A stretch of 64,000 nucleotides of DNA from Conchocele bisecta. Its lineage: Eukaryota; Mollusca; Bivalvia; Lucinida; Thyasiridae. Position numbers and translations under genes: made by a program. The stretch covers positions 53,033,131 to 53,097,130 of the forward strand of contig CM055268.1 in NCBI GenBank assembly GCA_029237695.1, given 5' to 3'. Below the pieces are notes generated by a model that saw only the letters and a list, made by a program, of their open reading frames with translations, was not told where the DNA came from and ran no database searches. This document shows positions 21,661 through 33,065 of the stretch, in pieces (position 1 is the first letter of the stretch; every line of letters starts with the position of its first letter).

Positions 21661-22240
21661 GTCTAGTGAGCCATATAATATCAGATTATATTCTATGGCT
21701 CACTAGTCAATAATTGTTTTAGTATATGATAATAGTCGGTATATAGCACTTACGACCTTATGCTACTAGACAAAAATGGAAAAAGAATTTGAAAAAAAAA
21801 CAACAAGAAACGAGGCAAAGCCACGAAGGCCAGGTTTTTTCCAAGCATAGACACTTTATATATGGGGCATAGCCTGACTCAACTCTCACATACAAGAAAG
21901 CCAAAAATGTACATGAGGGTCAAATCCGGTATAGTGGGTTCCGGAAAGTATGAACCCAATCGTTAAGCCAGTTTAGTCGCCTTTTACGACAAGCAATGGC
22001 TACTGCAGCACTATTCTCAGGATCAGTTGATCCCGCCCCGGTGCCTGCACGGGTCTAGTGAGCCATAGAATATCAGATTATATTCTATGGCTCACTAGTC
22101 AATAATTGTTTTAGTATATTATAATAGTCGGTATATAGCACTTACGACCTTATGCTACTAGACAAAAATGGAAAAAGAATTTGAAAAAAAAAACAAGAAA
22201 CGAGGCAAAGCCACGAAGGCCAGGTTTTTTCCAAGCATAG
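21464..22240. repeat. Local tandem duplication of about 390 bp
   Basis: The stretch from tatatatggggcatagcctg through the hairpin and aagccacgaaggccagg to agcatagacactt is present twice in a row (about 21464-21852 and 21853-22240) with very few differences, including one hairpin each. It joins parts of different elements, so it arose after they came together. Confidence 0.8.
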
Positions 22241-22330
22241 ACACTTGGATAACATAATTATACCCACTGTTTGTAGACTAGATGGCCGTGGCTTGCATGT
22301 CGCGCCTTGGGGCGAGGCATGGACACTAAA

Positions 22331-24387
22331 ACAAGAGGGCCATGATGGCCCTAATTCGCTCACCTGACTCCATGAACACCAGAGGAGAATGTGACATTGA
22401 GTTCATGTGTTTTAAACAAATTGTGCTATTTTTAGATGGCGGTCATCTTGGATTAAGCGATGACTCTCATTTTACAAAATCTGAAAATGCTTCACCCAGC
22501 AACGGCCATGTGGTTCCTGAGAAAAAGACGTTAAAAATCTTGAATAAATTGACCTTTTGGTGGCCATCATGGATGACATAATCATCCGATTCCGACAAAT
22601 ATAGCACCAGAGTGATAGCCTCATTGATACCTTCAATTTGATATATGACATGACCATATTCAGTCAAAAATAAAATTTGACCCCAATTTGACCCCACGGG
22701 CCACGCCCATTTTTGACCCCGGGGTCACCATTTTAACAACTTTCAAAGAGCAATGTACATCGATCATTCCTACCAAGTTTCGTCGAAATCCGGCTAGCGG
22801 TTCATGAGAAGAAGATTTTTAAGAATTTATGCTATTTTTATATGGCGGCCATCTTGGATTAGCGATGACCTCCATTTTAACAAATCTGAAAAGGCTTCAC
22901 CCATAGACCATAACTTTTAAGTTTGGCTACCATGGGCCAAGCGGTTCATGTGAAGAAGAATTTTGAAATCTCTAATAAAAGAACGACCTTTTGACATTTC
23001 GGCGGCCATCTTGGATGACATAACAATCCGATTTGGACAAAAAATGTACCAGAGTGATCGCCTCATTGATACCTTCGATTTGATATATAACATGACCATA
23101 TTCGGTCAAAAATAAAATTCGACCCCACGGGCCACGCCCATTTTTGACCCCGGGGTCACCATTTTAACAACTTTGAAAGAACATTGTACATCGATCATTC
23201 CTACCAAGTTTCGTCGAAATCCGGCTAGCGGTTCATGAGAAGAAGATTTTTTAAGAATTTATGCTATTTTTAGACAGCGGCCATCTTGGATTAGCGATGA
23301 CCTCCATTTTAACAAATCTGAAAAGGCTTCACCCATGGACCATAACTTTTAAGTTTGGCTACCATGGGCCAAGCGGTTCATGTGAAGAAGAATTTTGAAA
23401 TCTCTAATAAAAGAACGACCTTTTGACCTTTCGGCGGCCATCTTGGATGACATAACAATCCGATTTCGACAGAAAATGCACCAGAGTGATCGCCTCATTG
23501 ATACCTTCAATTTGATATATGACATGACCATATTCGGTCAAAAATACAATTTGACCCCAATTTGACCCCAATTTGACCCCACGGGCCACGCCCATTTTTG
23601 ACCCCGGGGTCACCATTTTAACAACTTTCAAAGAGCAATGTACATCGATCATTCCTACCAAGTTTCGTCGAAATCCGGCTAGCGGTTCATGAGAAGAAGA
23701 TTTTTAAGAATTTATGCTATTTTTAGACGGCGGCCATCTTGGATTAGCGATGACCTCCATTTTAACAAATCTGAAAAGGCTTCACCCATGGACCATAACT
23801 TTTAAGTTTGGCTACCATGGGCCAAGCGGTTCATGTGAAGAAGAATTTTGAAATCTCTAATAAAAGAACGACCTTTTGACCTTTCGGCGGCCATCTTGGA
23901 TGACATAACAATCCGATTTCGACAAAAAATACACCAGAGTGATCGCCTCATTGATACCTTCAATTTGATATATGACATGACCATATTCAGTCAAAAATAA
24001 AATTTGACCCCAATTTGACTCCACGGGCCACGCCCATTTTTGACCCCAGGGTCACCATTTTAACAACTTTGAAAGAGCAATGTACATCGATCATTCCTAC
24101 CAAGTTTTGTCGAAATCCGGTTGGCGGTTCTTGAGAAGAAGATTTTTTAAGAATTTGTGCTATTGTTAGACGGCGGCCATCTTGGATTACGCAATGACGT
24201 CATTTTAACAATTTTGTAATCCCCCTACCTAAGGACCATGACCATGAAGTTTGGTGACTATAGACCCAATGGTTACCGAGGAGAAGACGTTTGAAAATGT
24301 TCACGGACGACGGACGACGACGGACGACGACGACGGACGACAGACACATTGTGGTAACAATAGCTCACATGAGCTTCGCTCAGGTGA
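22331..24387. mobile_element. 'GGGCCATGATGGCCC' element with 440-bp tandem units, ACTAAA duplication
   Basis: It starts acaagagggccatgatggcc and ends catgagcttcgctcaggtga. ACTAAA flanks it at 22325-22330 and 24388-24393, and the host sequence is intact at about 20787. Inside are about four and a half units of 430-450 bp containing ggcggccatcttggat, atgggccaagcggttcatg, ccacgcccatttttgacccc and tccggctagcggttcatgag. A (cggacga)n tract lies near the right end. A 60-codon minus-strand frame recurs in each unit and is a repeat artefact. Confidence 0.82.
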
Positions 24388-24393
24388 ACTAAA

Positions 24394-25330
24394 AAGAGAT
24401 ATAGTAGATGGAAAAACATTAACCGGACACACGGACACACGGACGGACGGACGTATGCCAAAATGCCAACTATATCGCGCTTTCAGCAAGCGGGCGCGAC
24501 AATGATGATAAACACCCATGTGAAGTATCAAGGTAATGGGTGAAGCAGTTGCAGAGATATAGTACACAAAAAAATCAAAATAATTTGACCTTGACATTGG
24601 GCACAAGGGCCGCACGGTTGAGGGGTAGAATGAAAATATGGATGATGATAAACACCTATGTAAAGTTTCAAGGTAATAGGCAAAGCAGTTGCAGAGATAT
24701 AGTATCACGAAAAACTTTAACCAAAAAACTTTAACCAGACGTACGTTAAAAAGTTAACGTTGAAAATGGCTAAGCCAATTACGTAGAAATAATAGGTGAA
24801 GGTAAAAAAAATGGTCACATGTTGGATAGTTGTATGTAGTGGGCACCCCTTGGTTATGAAGCTGTGAAAGTTTGGTGGTCCTAGGTGGTACAGTACCAAA
24901 GAAATGGACTTAAACACGAAAACTTAACATTGTAAACGCGAAAAGTTAACATTGACTGCGCGGAAAAAATGGGTCAAGTTCAAAAAGGTTATTATGTTGG
25001 ATAGTGATATGTGGTGGGCACCCTTTGGTTATGAAGCTGTGAAAGTTTGTTGGTCCTATGTGTTACAGTAACAAAGAAATGGACTGAAACACGAAAACTT
25101 AACATTGATTGTGGACGCCGCCCGCCCGCCTGGCTTTCGCCAATCCAATAGCCTGGATTTTTTTCTCCAAAAAAACCTGGCTAAAAATGGAACAAAAGTT
25201 TAAAAAAAAAAAAGTTTAAAAGGATTTTTTTCCCAAAAAAACCTGGCTAAAAATGGTAAAAAAGTTTAAAAAAAAAAGCTTAAAAATTAACAAAAAAATA
25301 ATGCTCACTACTGGAGCCCAGAATTGTTAT
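24394..25330. repeat. Composite dispersed repeat (aaactttaacc / tagccagg type)
   Basis: Contains gatggaaaaacattaaccgg, a short (acgg)n run, ttgcagagatatagta twice, gtagtgggcacccctt..., and aaaaaacctggctaaaaatg twice. The same modules occur in opposite orientation at 53760-54460 and 56755-57400. Confidence 0.75.
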
Positions 25331-26040
25331 AATAGTCCTATATTTATCTACATATCATATCTGCACAGGTCCACATATTGCCACAATATTGTCAACACAG
25401 TTTACGGAAATGTAATACCCAGGTATAATAATTTACCTGTATAAATTATTACCTGTAATAATTTAGCTGGACATTTAGTGGTCAAGCTGGAAATGTGCAC
25501 ATGCTTGCACATGCAGAAGTGTTCAACTGGAGAAGGCTATTGTTCTCTCTACATGTAAGGTGTACAGAGTGCACAAGAAAACGGGTCTTCATGCATTAAT
25601 GTTCAGTTTGTAGCATAGAAAGAAATATAGTTTGACCTTGACCCTATATTCATCTACATATCATAGTAAAGGTATGTATATAATTTGATGACTGTAGCTG
25701 ATAAGGTGTTGAGGTAATGACCGTAACACGAAAACTAACATTGAATGATGACGCCGACACCGACGCCGCCGACTCCGGAAAAGCAAAACCTATGTCTCGT
25801 CTCGCTTTCCGCTTTGCGGGCGAGACAAAAATTAGCTATGTAAGAGTTGTCATTCTTGTGCACGACACACCTTCGGGTCGTGGTCTATGCATGTGTGAAG
25901 TTTCATGAAAATATTCCAAAGGGTGTTCGAGTTATGCTCCGGACAAGAAGTGTCTGGGCGGACGCGGACGCGGACGCGACCCGCTGTCAAACCCATAGTA
26001 TCCCCCGACGAAGTCCGGGGGATACAATAATAGGAGTATA
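25331..26040. repeat. Composite repeat with gagaca/gacgcc modules
   Basis: Contains cacatgcttgcacatgcaga, gaccctatattcatctacat, gatgacgccgacaccgacgc, gctttccgctttgcgggcga, one copy of the 13.8-kb tandem unit and a gcggacgcggac tract. It mirrors 53180-53750. Confidence 0.7.
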
Positions 26041-26252
26041 CTAATAGGCATTTAGAGGCGATTTTTTTCATGGCATTTTTATTTCTCTGATTTTCTACTG
26101 GTTTCTAAACATAATTAAGAAATGTTTAATCATTTTACCATCCCTGCCAAACGGTATTCACATGTGCAGTGATTGTATGGACAGTATATTTTATAATATG
26201 TATGAAATAAAAACATTAAATGTCGTAGTATGCACCGATTTGTATTCTATTT

Positions 26253-26326
26253 ATACAGTGGAACCCCTCTAAACCGGACACCCTGTGAGGTCCCCAGGAT
26301 GTCCGGTTTAGAGAGGCTCCACTGTA
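26253..26326. mobile_element. pogo-like hairpin MITE
   Basis: tacagtggaacccctctaaa pairs with its complement ending gctccactgta, around a small centre (gaggtcccc). Confidence 0.8.
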
Positions 26327-27089
26327 AATCAGGCACATGGGCACCGCAAAACAGGTATATGTGGTTTGCGAGCATTAATAGACGTTATCAACGGCGAGAG
26401 ATGGCAATAACCAAATACAAATAGCAGGCATATATTGTATCGGTGCCCGGTTTAAAGAGGTTCTACTGTATGCCGAAAGAAAAGACTACCACGGAATTAT
26501 TGCAAATTGATTATTGACACTCGTCACACTTTCACATTTAGCTAGGACTACACAAATACTGACTAACTAAACAGGGGCTAGTCCCTCCCAAACTTTCGCC
26601 GTTTCATGTTGAATGAAAACACAAATGCGATAAGCTAACACTCTGGGGAAATATATGATTATCGGGCAGATATTAAAAACGGCATATACTAATCCTATCT
26701 TGTATAATGAGGCGCGGGCATCAAAAGACGCAACAATAGTTCACATTTATAAAAAGATGAGCCGTGGCCTAGAGGATAATTATGTCATTGAACGTCAGCA
26801 CCCTAGGCGTGAACAATTCTTACATAGTATTTCCATCACACTGGTATGTCGGATGAGACCTTAAAGGGTGGCCCCGTCTCTATATGACCTTAACGTTCAC
26901 ATTTATAATTCAGACGTTAAGTAACAAGGATAATAGCGGGCCACATATTTTACGTTGCACCACCCATATCTATGCTTTCACAAGACACGTTTATATCTGA
27001 TGGTCTTAAAGGTCATGTAACATATACGGAATGTATTTCCATAACTAGTTACATGCATACAAAACATCAGGTAATTTGAATTTGTACAT
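26327..27089. other. Spacer without supported genes
   Basis: Only short frames and one decayed pogo-like end near 26445 (ggtttaaagaggttctactg). Nothing protein-like was seen. Confidence 0.45.
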
Positions 27090-27094
27090 CGGTC

Positions 27095-27175
27095 TCGACG
27101 TAGCCGGGGGTCAAACCATGGGTCTCTGGATTACCGGTCAAGCGCGCTACCATTGAACCAATGCAGCCTCCTGTA
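27095..27175 (-). mobile_element. tRNA-like SINE head or tRNA pseudogene
   Basis: On the minus strand, an A-box-like tggttcaatggtagcgcgc (27142-27160) and a degenerate B-box ggtttgacccc (27108-27118) are correctly ordered and spaced for an RNA polymerase III promoter. The acceptor stem does not pair, so this is not a functional tRNA gene. Confidence 0.5.
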
Positions 27176-27735
27176 TTTCGACGTGAAGTTAAGCCTTTTA
27201 AATGTTGCAGAATGTATATTATACATGTATATCAACTTGTACCACCGTTTGCAAAAATATTAGTCATCGATATTTACAAATAACATAATATAAATGTTTT
27301 GTTTTATATTTAATATCGGTGTCTTCTGGTAGTGTTGTTTCTCGTTTTTTCCTTCATACACAACCGAATAACTGTATCAAGCTTACAGTGCGTACATCGT
27401 TGGAAGTCGGCGTGATGTAAACCGACTACGTGACACACATTTTGTCATAGTAACTTGGGGGAAATCAGATAGATTTCACGATAAATCATATTCATCACAG
27501 AAAATATTGTTGTTAGAATAATGTAAATACTGAGCAAACACATACTATGTTTTATTTACCATCCAATAATATTATATATTTGGATTTAAACGTCAAGCGA
27601 TCCATATTATAAGCGTCACAGAATCATGAAATTATATGGGGAAACTGTTATTTTACACCGGCGATTTTCCAATAGTATCAGTAACTCTCCACATGGAGGT
27701 GCATATGGCCCAAACATCCTAGATGTCAGACTTAC

Positions 27736-27873
27736 ATAGTATAGCCATTGCCCAACTTCCTGTTTCACCTGCACCATGCATGGCAAATGTCCGTACCGTA
27801 CAAATTTCGGCGTCTGTACCGTACAGAATCCGTGTGAAACTGTCGATGTCTTCACCGTCGATACGTATTTTTG
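27736..27873 (-). CDS. Possible isolated exon, unknown protein
   Basis: The minus strand shows an acceptor (ggtttcaagttcag), an open 138-bp stretch and a perfect donor (ACTAT|GTAAGT). It is phase 1-1, the class common in extracellular domains. It would read AKIRIDGEDIDSFTRILYG..., then MHGAGETGSWAMAIL. No family is recognised and no partner exons were found. A second minus frame is open over a longer range (27616-27987), so the choice of frame rests on composition and splice phase. Confidence 0.35.
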
Positions 27874-27989
27874 CTGAACTTGAAACCAGAGTCTTAACCG
27901 TCCAGTGGTGATTTTGTCGAAGTCATTTTTGACATATTTGCAATTAAAGTGTGGAAACGAGGGGCACATATTCGGAAAGAGCATCAATC

Positions 27990-28639
27990 AATGATGCAAT
28001 ATCAAGTAACAGATTCAAAATTCATGGATAAATGATCGTATGCGAGTTCGGTAAAGACCGTTCTCTCGCTTCATTTTCAAAATGTTCACGTTTTGTGGTC
28101 GTTCCTGCTTATATTAGCGAGAGATGGACACTGACAAGAGCAACCGAGGGTTAAGACACCATTTATATACAGGATTACCACGTTTAGTTCGTGATGATTG
28201 CTAGTTTTAAAGGGGAAAACAGTACAAATTGAAGGTCTTACCTTTCACGTTTTTTACCGTCCGCCATCTTGTGGGTGTCTTATCATACCGGCCCGTACAG
28301 CTTACAGTACAGTGGGAACTAGAGACTGAAAGTTGCATATTTTCTCAATCATCACCCAGAGGAAAATGTACGTTTTCTCTAGAATAAATTACTGTTTGAA
28401 ACTCCCTAGGCTATTAATGTACTATATATGAAAAGGAAATATCTAAATTGTATCACTGGTTCAAATAAGAGAAGTGCGCCAATGACACTATTTAATTATA
28501 ATAGAGAAGCTGTAACACCATGGTAGTTGCGGGAAGTAGCTCTGCAATACCACAATATGCTACGGTACCGTTCATAGCAAACTAACATGGTGGTAAACAT
28601 GGTAAAGCTATAAATTGGTAAATTTAGTTTCATACACTA
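27990..28639. other. Spacer without supported genes
   Basis: No long frame or repeat match was seen. A short tccgccatcttgtgg phrase near 28259 is common in bivalve repeats. Confidence 0.4.
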
Positions 28640-28950
28640 ACGTCGCCCGTCATAGGTAGTGCCTATTTCATATTAGCTGCTGTATTCATACGCACAAAAC
28701 GTCTTGATTCGTATTTTCCAGAATTTAACTGATAAACTGAGCCAAAAACTGTGAAAACTATAGAGAATAGTATATGTAGAGTTTTAGATACAAAGCAAAA
28801 CAGACCAAAACGCCATAGGATAAGTTGGCACAGGGCACTATTGTCTTGGTCGTAATCGCCGTTTAGGCGTATTACGACAATGGCTGATCTCGTAGGAATT
28901 TGCGTGACATAATATGCTATCTCAAGGGAGATAACATATAAAAATTAAAG
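28640..28950. repeat. Dispersed repeat, second copy of 8375-8680
   Basis: Shares cagaatttaactgataaact, ggcacagggcactatt and gaatttgcgtgaca with the 8.4-kb copy, in the same orientation. Confidence 0.7.
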
Positions 28951-29149
28951 TATCCGAGAATATTTTTAGGAAAGATTAATGGTGGTGGTCCACCATAACC
29001 ATTTCAATCCGAGCCAACATTTGCAAACACTGTAGATCCAGCTCATCACCAGCTGCAGAATTTGCTAGTGGTAGTGTTCAATTCGAAAAAAAAGGTAATA
29101 CAAATAAACATACACAGAGTAGATCTTAATCAGCTTACGTGCTACTGAC

Positions 29150-29448
29150 ATGGGCGGTTCCAGCATTCGGGGAACGGGTTGGGGGGTGGGGTGGGGTTGT
29201 CCTATTTTCAAGCTCCACGGACTGGAGCGAGTATGCTAGGTGGTCCGGGTGCATGCCCCCCTCCACCAGATTTTGAAATATAAATGTCCGGAAATGCACT
29301 TTCCTGTGTTTTACAGCATTTAAACTCAGACTCCAGCTGGGGGTAAAACACTGTCATCTATGTAAACTCCGTGGCTGAACGGGGGTTGGGGGGGGGGGGG
29401 GGGGGGGGTTGCAACCCATGAACCTCCCACCTCCAGATCCGCCCCTGA
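29150..29448. mobile_element. 'GGGGCGGATCC' element (family D), copy 2
   Basis: atgggcggttccagcattcg on the left and ccagatccgcccctg on the right, with internal poly-G and the shared gtatgctaggtgg and tctatgtaaactccgtggc blocks. Confidence 0.75.
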
Positions 29449-29528
29449 CTGGTATACGATTACACTGGTCGTCAGGATGATCAGTTCTTGTTCTACCTTT
29501 TCTGTTTCTGACTACTGTCACATAATGT

Positions 29529-29760
29529 GGCTTGATTGGAGAAATAGGGCTTATGTGATTTCTGCAATGTAGCTCGTGATCAAATAGCACACTCTTGTAT
29601 CCTGAAAACGATATATACTCCTTGTTAGAAGCATGGTATGTGTTTCATTGGCGGAATGGCGAACAATGCAGATCCTGATCAGACTGTGCGGATGCACAGG
29701 CTGATTTGGATATACACTGGTCGCAAAACATATAAGCCCCATTTCTCCAGTCACAGCCTT
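29529..29760. mobile_element. MITE family A, copy 4
   Basis: Contains tggagaaatagggcttatg, ggcgaacaatgcagatcc, gatcagactgtgcggatgc and cccatttctccagtcacagc in family order, with good conservation. Confidence 0.8.
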
Positions 29761-29829
29761 AATAATAAATGGTCGTATGTTACCAGTGACTTCAACTGTC
29801 AACGAGGTGTCCTATTTACATCTGTTTAA

Positions 29830-30140
29830 ATAGCAGAATCTATAATAGTCACCTTTAAATAGTAATTATTTTTGTTTAAAAACAGTACGGTATGCATCGA
29901 GAATATTAAAATGACTATTTAAATATATTAATTTGTATAGCAACAACATCTTGGTCTGATTAAAATATGTATTAATATATTCACAGCTACATGTGCATAC
30001 ATCGGCTATTCCACCTACTTAACTAGTAATTTGAGGAAAATTGCACTTTCACGTTCGATAATATTCCGTTCTGATTTTGGTAGTTTACCCCCAATGTACC
30101 TCAGTCGGTACCGTGTTAATTGCTATATGATTATTGTGGA
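29830..30140. other. Spacer without supported genes
   Basis: AT-rich unique sequence. No frames or repeats of note. Confidence 0.4.
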
Positions 30141-30149
30141 TATGTAAAA

Positions 30150-30870
30150 TGTGGCTGGAGAAATTGGGCTTATGGGATTTGTGACCTGTGTAGCTGCTGA
30201 TCGAGTGAGTGAGTGAGTGAATAGGGTTTAACGTCCGCTTTTCTGACATAGAGGTACAAGCCTCAGGGAGTCTACACGCAGACGGGTCAACGGGGTCGAG
30301 TCCCGTATCCACCTGTCCAAGGGGGGTAAATCCCAACTTCAGAACTCAATATTTACAATCAAAATATATATTCAGTCCTGAAATTAGAACAACCTGATCT
30401 GGTGCCAGGCCCTCGCCACACCAGCATCATTTATCCCATCCCCTAAAGTAATAGGATTAGCGCTAATCTTACTTTTATATATGGGGCATAGCCCGACTCA
30501 ACTCTCACATACAAGAAAGCCAAACATGCACATGAGGGCCAAATCCGGTATAGTGGGTTCCGGAAAGTATGAACCCAATCGTTAAGCCAGTTTAGTCGCC
30601 TTTTACGACAAGCAATGGCTACTGCAGCACTATTCTCAGGATCAGTTGATCCCGCCCCGGTGCCTGCACGGGGCCGCTGCTGATCGAATAGCACACGCAT
30701 ATAGCCTGATAATGCTATGTATTCCTTGTTAGAAGTATGATGGGTGTTTTATTAATGGAATGGCGAACTGTGCAGATCCTGATCAGACTGTGCGGATGCA
30801 CAGGCTGATCTCGATATACACTGTTCACAAACCCCATAAGCCCCATTTCTCCAGTCACAGCCACAAATAA
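30150..30870. mobile_element. MITE family A, copy 5, split by a SINE-like insertion
   Basis: The left part (tgtggctggagaaattgggc to gctgctgatcga, 30150-30202) and the right part (30676-30870) form one family A copy interrupted by the retroposon at 30203-30675. Confidence 0.8.
30203..30675 (-). mobile_element. SINE-like retroposon with (GAGT)n tail, copy 2, 12-bp duplication
   Basis: Bounded by GCTGCTGATCGA at 30191-30202 and 30676-30687, a perfect 12-bp duplication. The short gtgagtgagtg tract at the left is the 3' tail of the minus-strand element. The body matches 21204-21660 closely. This copy shows the family inserts by target-primed reverse transcription, using a LINE whose tail is this simple repeat. 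Confidence 0.88.
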
Positions 30871-31019
30871 ATACATGCTACCACCTTAATTGTAAGGAGG
30901 TAATTGGAGGAGACTGTAAACTCTAAAATTCAGAGAAACCACCTAAATGTGCTACATGTAGGTGCGATTGCACTTGATATACAGTGGAACCTCTCCAACC
31001 GGACACCCTGGGAGGTCCC

Positions 31020-33060
31020 CAATAAATCAAATCAAATCAGAGAAATAAAAAATCGCCCCTAAAGACCTATTATTAAAGACCTTTAATAATCGTGATAACC
31101 GGTCTTTAGAGACTGGAAAGTGAAACATGGCGGCCACAATTCTGCCGTTGACAATTTTGGATGTACGTCCAGATTTCGCGTATCTCATGATCCGTTAGTG
31201 GATCCTTACCAAAACTTCATCAATAGCTTTGTGGTGGTTGGTTAGGAGCACGCGATGGGTAATTTAATCAAAGGACTGAAAGTCCTGAAATTCTTCGCAG
31301 TACGTGCTCAACCATTTTAATGTTTCACACAAAAAATCATATATACATGTACTCCATTTAAAATCAATATATTCGTCGAATCAATATACATTATCAATGC
31401 TGCAAAAACAATATTTATCTTGACAAACATGATTGTTCAAAGTAATTTCACCTTGGACATGAAGGCCACATGGGTGTGGTACATCGACAGGTGACATATG
31501 TCATCAGTCCCTTTTTTCCTGTCACAGTCATAGCTCAGGAACTAGACTGGTGACATATATCATCAGTCTATTTTCTCCTGACACAGTCATCTAAATTTAA
31601 AATTCATATCATTTTCCAATTCAAATAGGAATCCTCAGCGATTTGTAACCCGGAGGGCGGAGGATATAACAAAAACGTTCTACTTTCACTTTTATTTTAG
31701 CTACACATTCAATTTTAATTGATTGAGTAAATGATGCCGAAATATTTATTTAAATTAATATCTAATTATTTAAATATACTTTTTTTAATTCATAATACAA
31801 ATAATCTAGAGATAATTATTATCCTTATTCAAACTCAAGACAACTTTTCCTTTGTGAAGTGAATCGTACTGTATATGCTGTGTAACGTCAAGTCGCAAGA
31901 CTGTCGGCAGCGTATGCGAACACACACGACGTGTAATTATCAAAAAATTGCTAGCACCTCTTTGGAAAGTTTGGATTTCCGCGCGAACTGTTTTACTAAA
32001 TTCATTATAGATTAGTTGATTTTTTAAGTAAAATGGACACTGATTAATAATATCGATGGCTCAAGATTAAAACAGTATGTAACTGTCAAAAAACAATGTT
32101 TCTGCTTTAAATCATCATCATTTCGCTGTCCAATGTCGGATTTTATCGAGCCATTGACCTATGTAAAGTTCAGAATGTAAGCTTTAATCTGATTGGTCAT
32201 TCAAGAAAAACGTCACAGGGAAATCCCGCCCCCTACTATATCATTGCGCAAAATATCAACATACATAACAAAGAACTCATATTAATACATAACAGTTAAT
32301 AGTTTATAAAGTATACAAAAACTTTTGCAATAACACACATATAGCACAAAAAAGCAAACAACACATGTATTACGCTGAAACGGTAAGATAGCTTGCTGTT
32401 TGACTGTTGTTGAACTACTTTTTTATGGCGTAGTACCGCGTGTTTTTCTAAAGTTAAACCTGCAAACAGTGACACTGCGACCGCCACTTAACTCATTAGC
32501 ATATCTGCAATGACTGAGAATTTTCATATAGTTACTAAATGCGAGCTAATAGCTCGGATAACAAATGGGTTTCATCCTTACTGAAATCTGACCGGATACC
32601 TGGTTTGACTCTCGGGTATGTCTTTGGCATTCTTGTATTTGAGAGTTGAATCTGGATATACCCCGGCATACAAAGTATGTCAAGGGGTATATAGTTTTTG
32701 TCGTTCCATCCGTACATAAGAGTTGCATTAAAGTTTTCGGGTACCCATCATCTCTGCAATAGTAAGTCAGATTGGACTTCAAACTTCATATACTTCCTTA
32801 TCATCATCCATATTTTCATTCCATACCACACCCATGCGGCGGCCTTCATGCCCAAGGTCAAATTACTTACAAATTTGCATGAAAGTTTTTTAAATATTTG
32901 CATTAAAGTTTTTGTTGGTAAAGGCGCCGGCCGGGGGTATCCATGAGCCTGTGCTCATTTGCTCTGTTCTAGTAAGAGTATTCCTATTACTTTTAGAGGA
33001 AGTGGCCAAGTGACTGGTGTGGTATGGACCTGAATATATATTTTTATGATTTTGGGTTGA
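31020..33060. other. Long spacer; short local duplication only
   Basis: At 31475-31590 two units containing aggtgacatatgtcatcagt and ttttctcctgacacagtcat stand in tandem. The rest is AT-rich with no frame that looks like protein. A gcggcc-rich patch near 32920-32935 belongs to a dispersed repeat seen again near 34930. Confidence 0.45.
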
Positions 33061-33065
33061 ATGTA

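Noticed and set aside
22917..23984. Three near-identical 60-codon minus-strand frames
   Set aside because: They recur once per 440-bp tandem unit and have no start context or protein-like conservation beyond that of the DNA.
27095..27175. Functional tRNA gene
   Set aside because: Promoter-like boxes are present but the acceptor stem cannot pair and the B-box is degenerate.
27723..27911. Plus-strand frames antisense to the orphan exon, one cysteine-rich
   Set aside because: The cysteine-rich reading lacks a convincing acceptor and ends in a stop without a donor, while the minus strand has a perfect donor.
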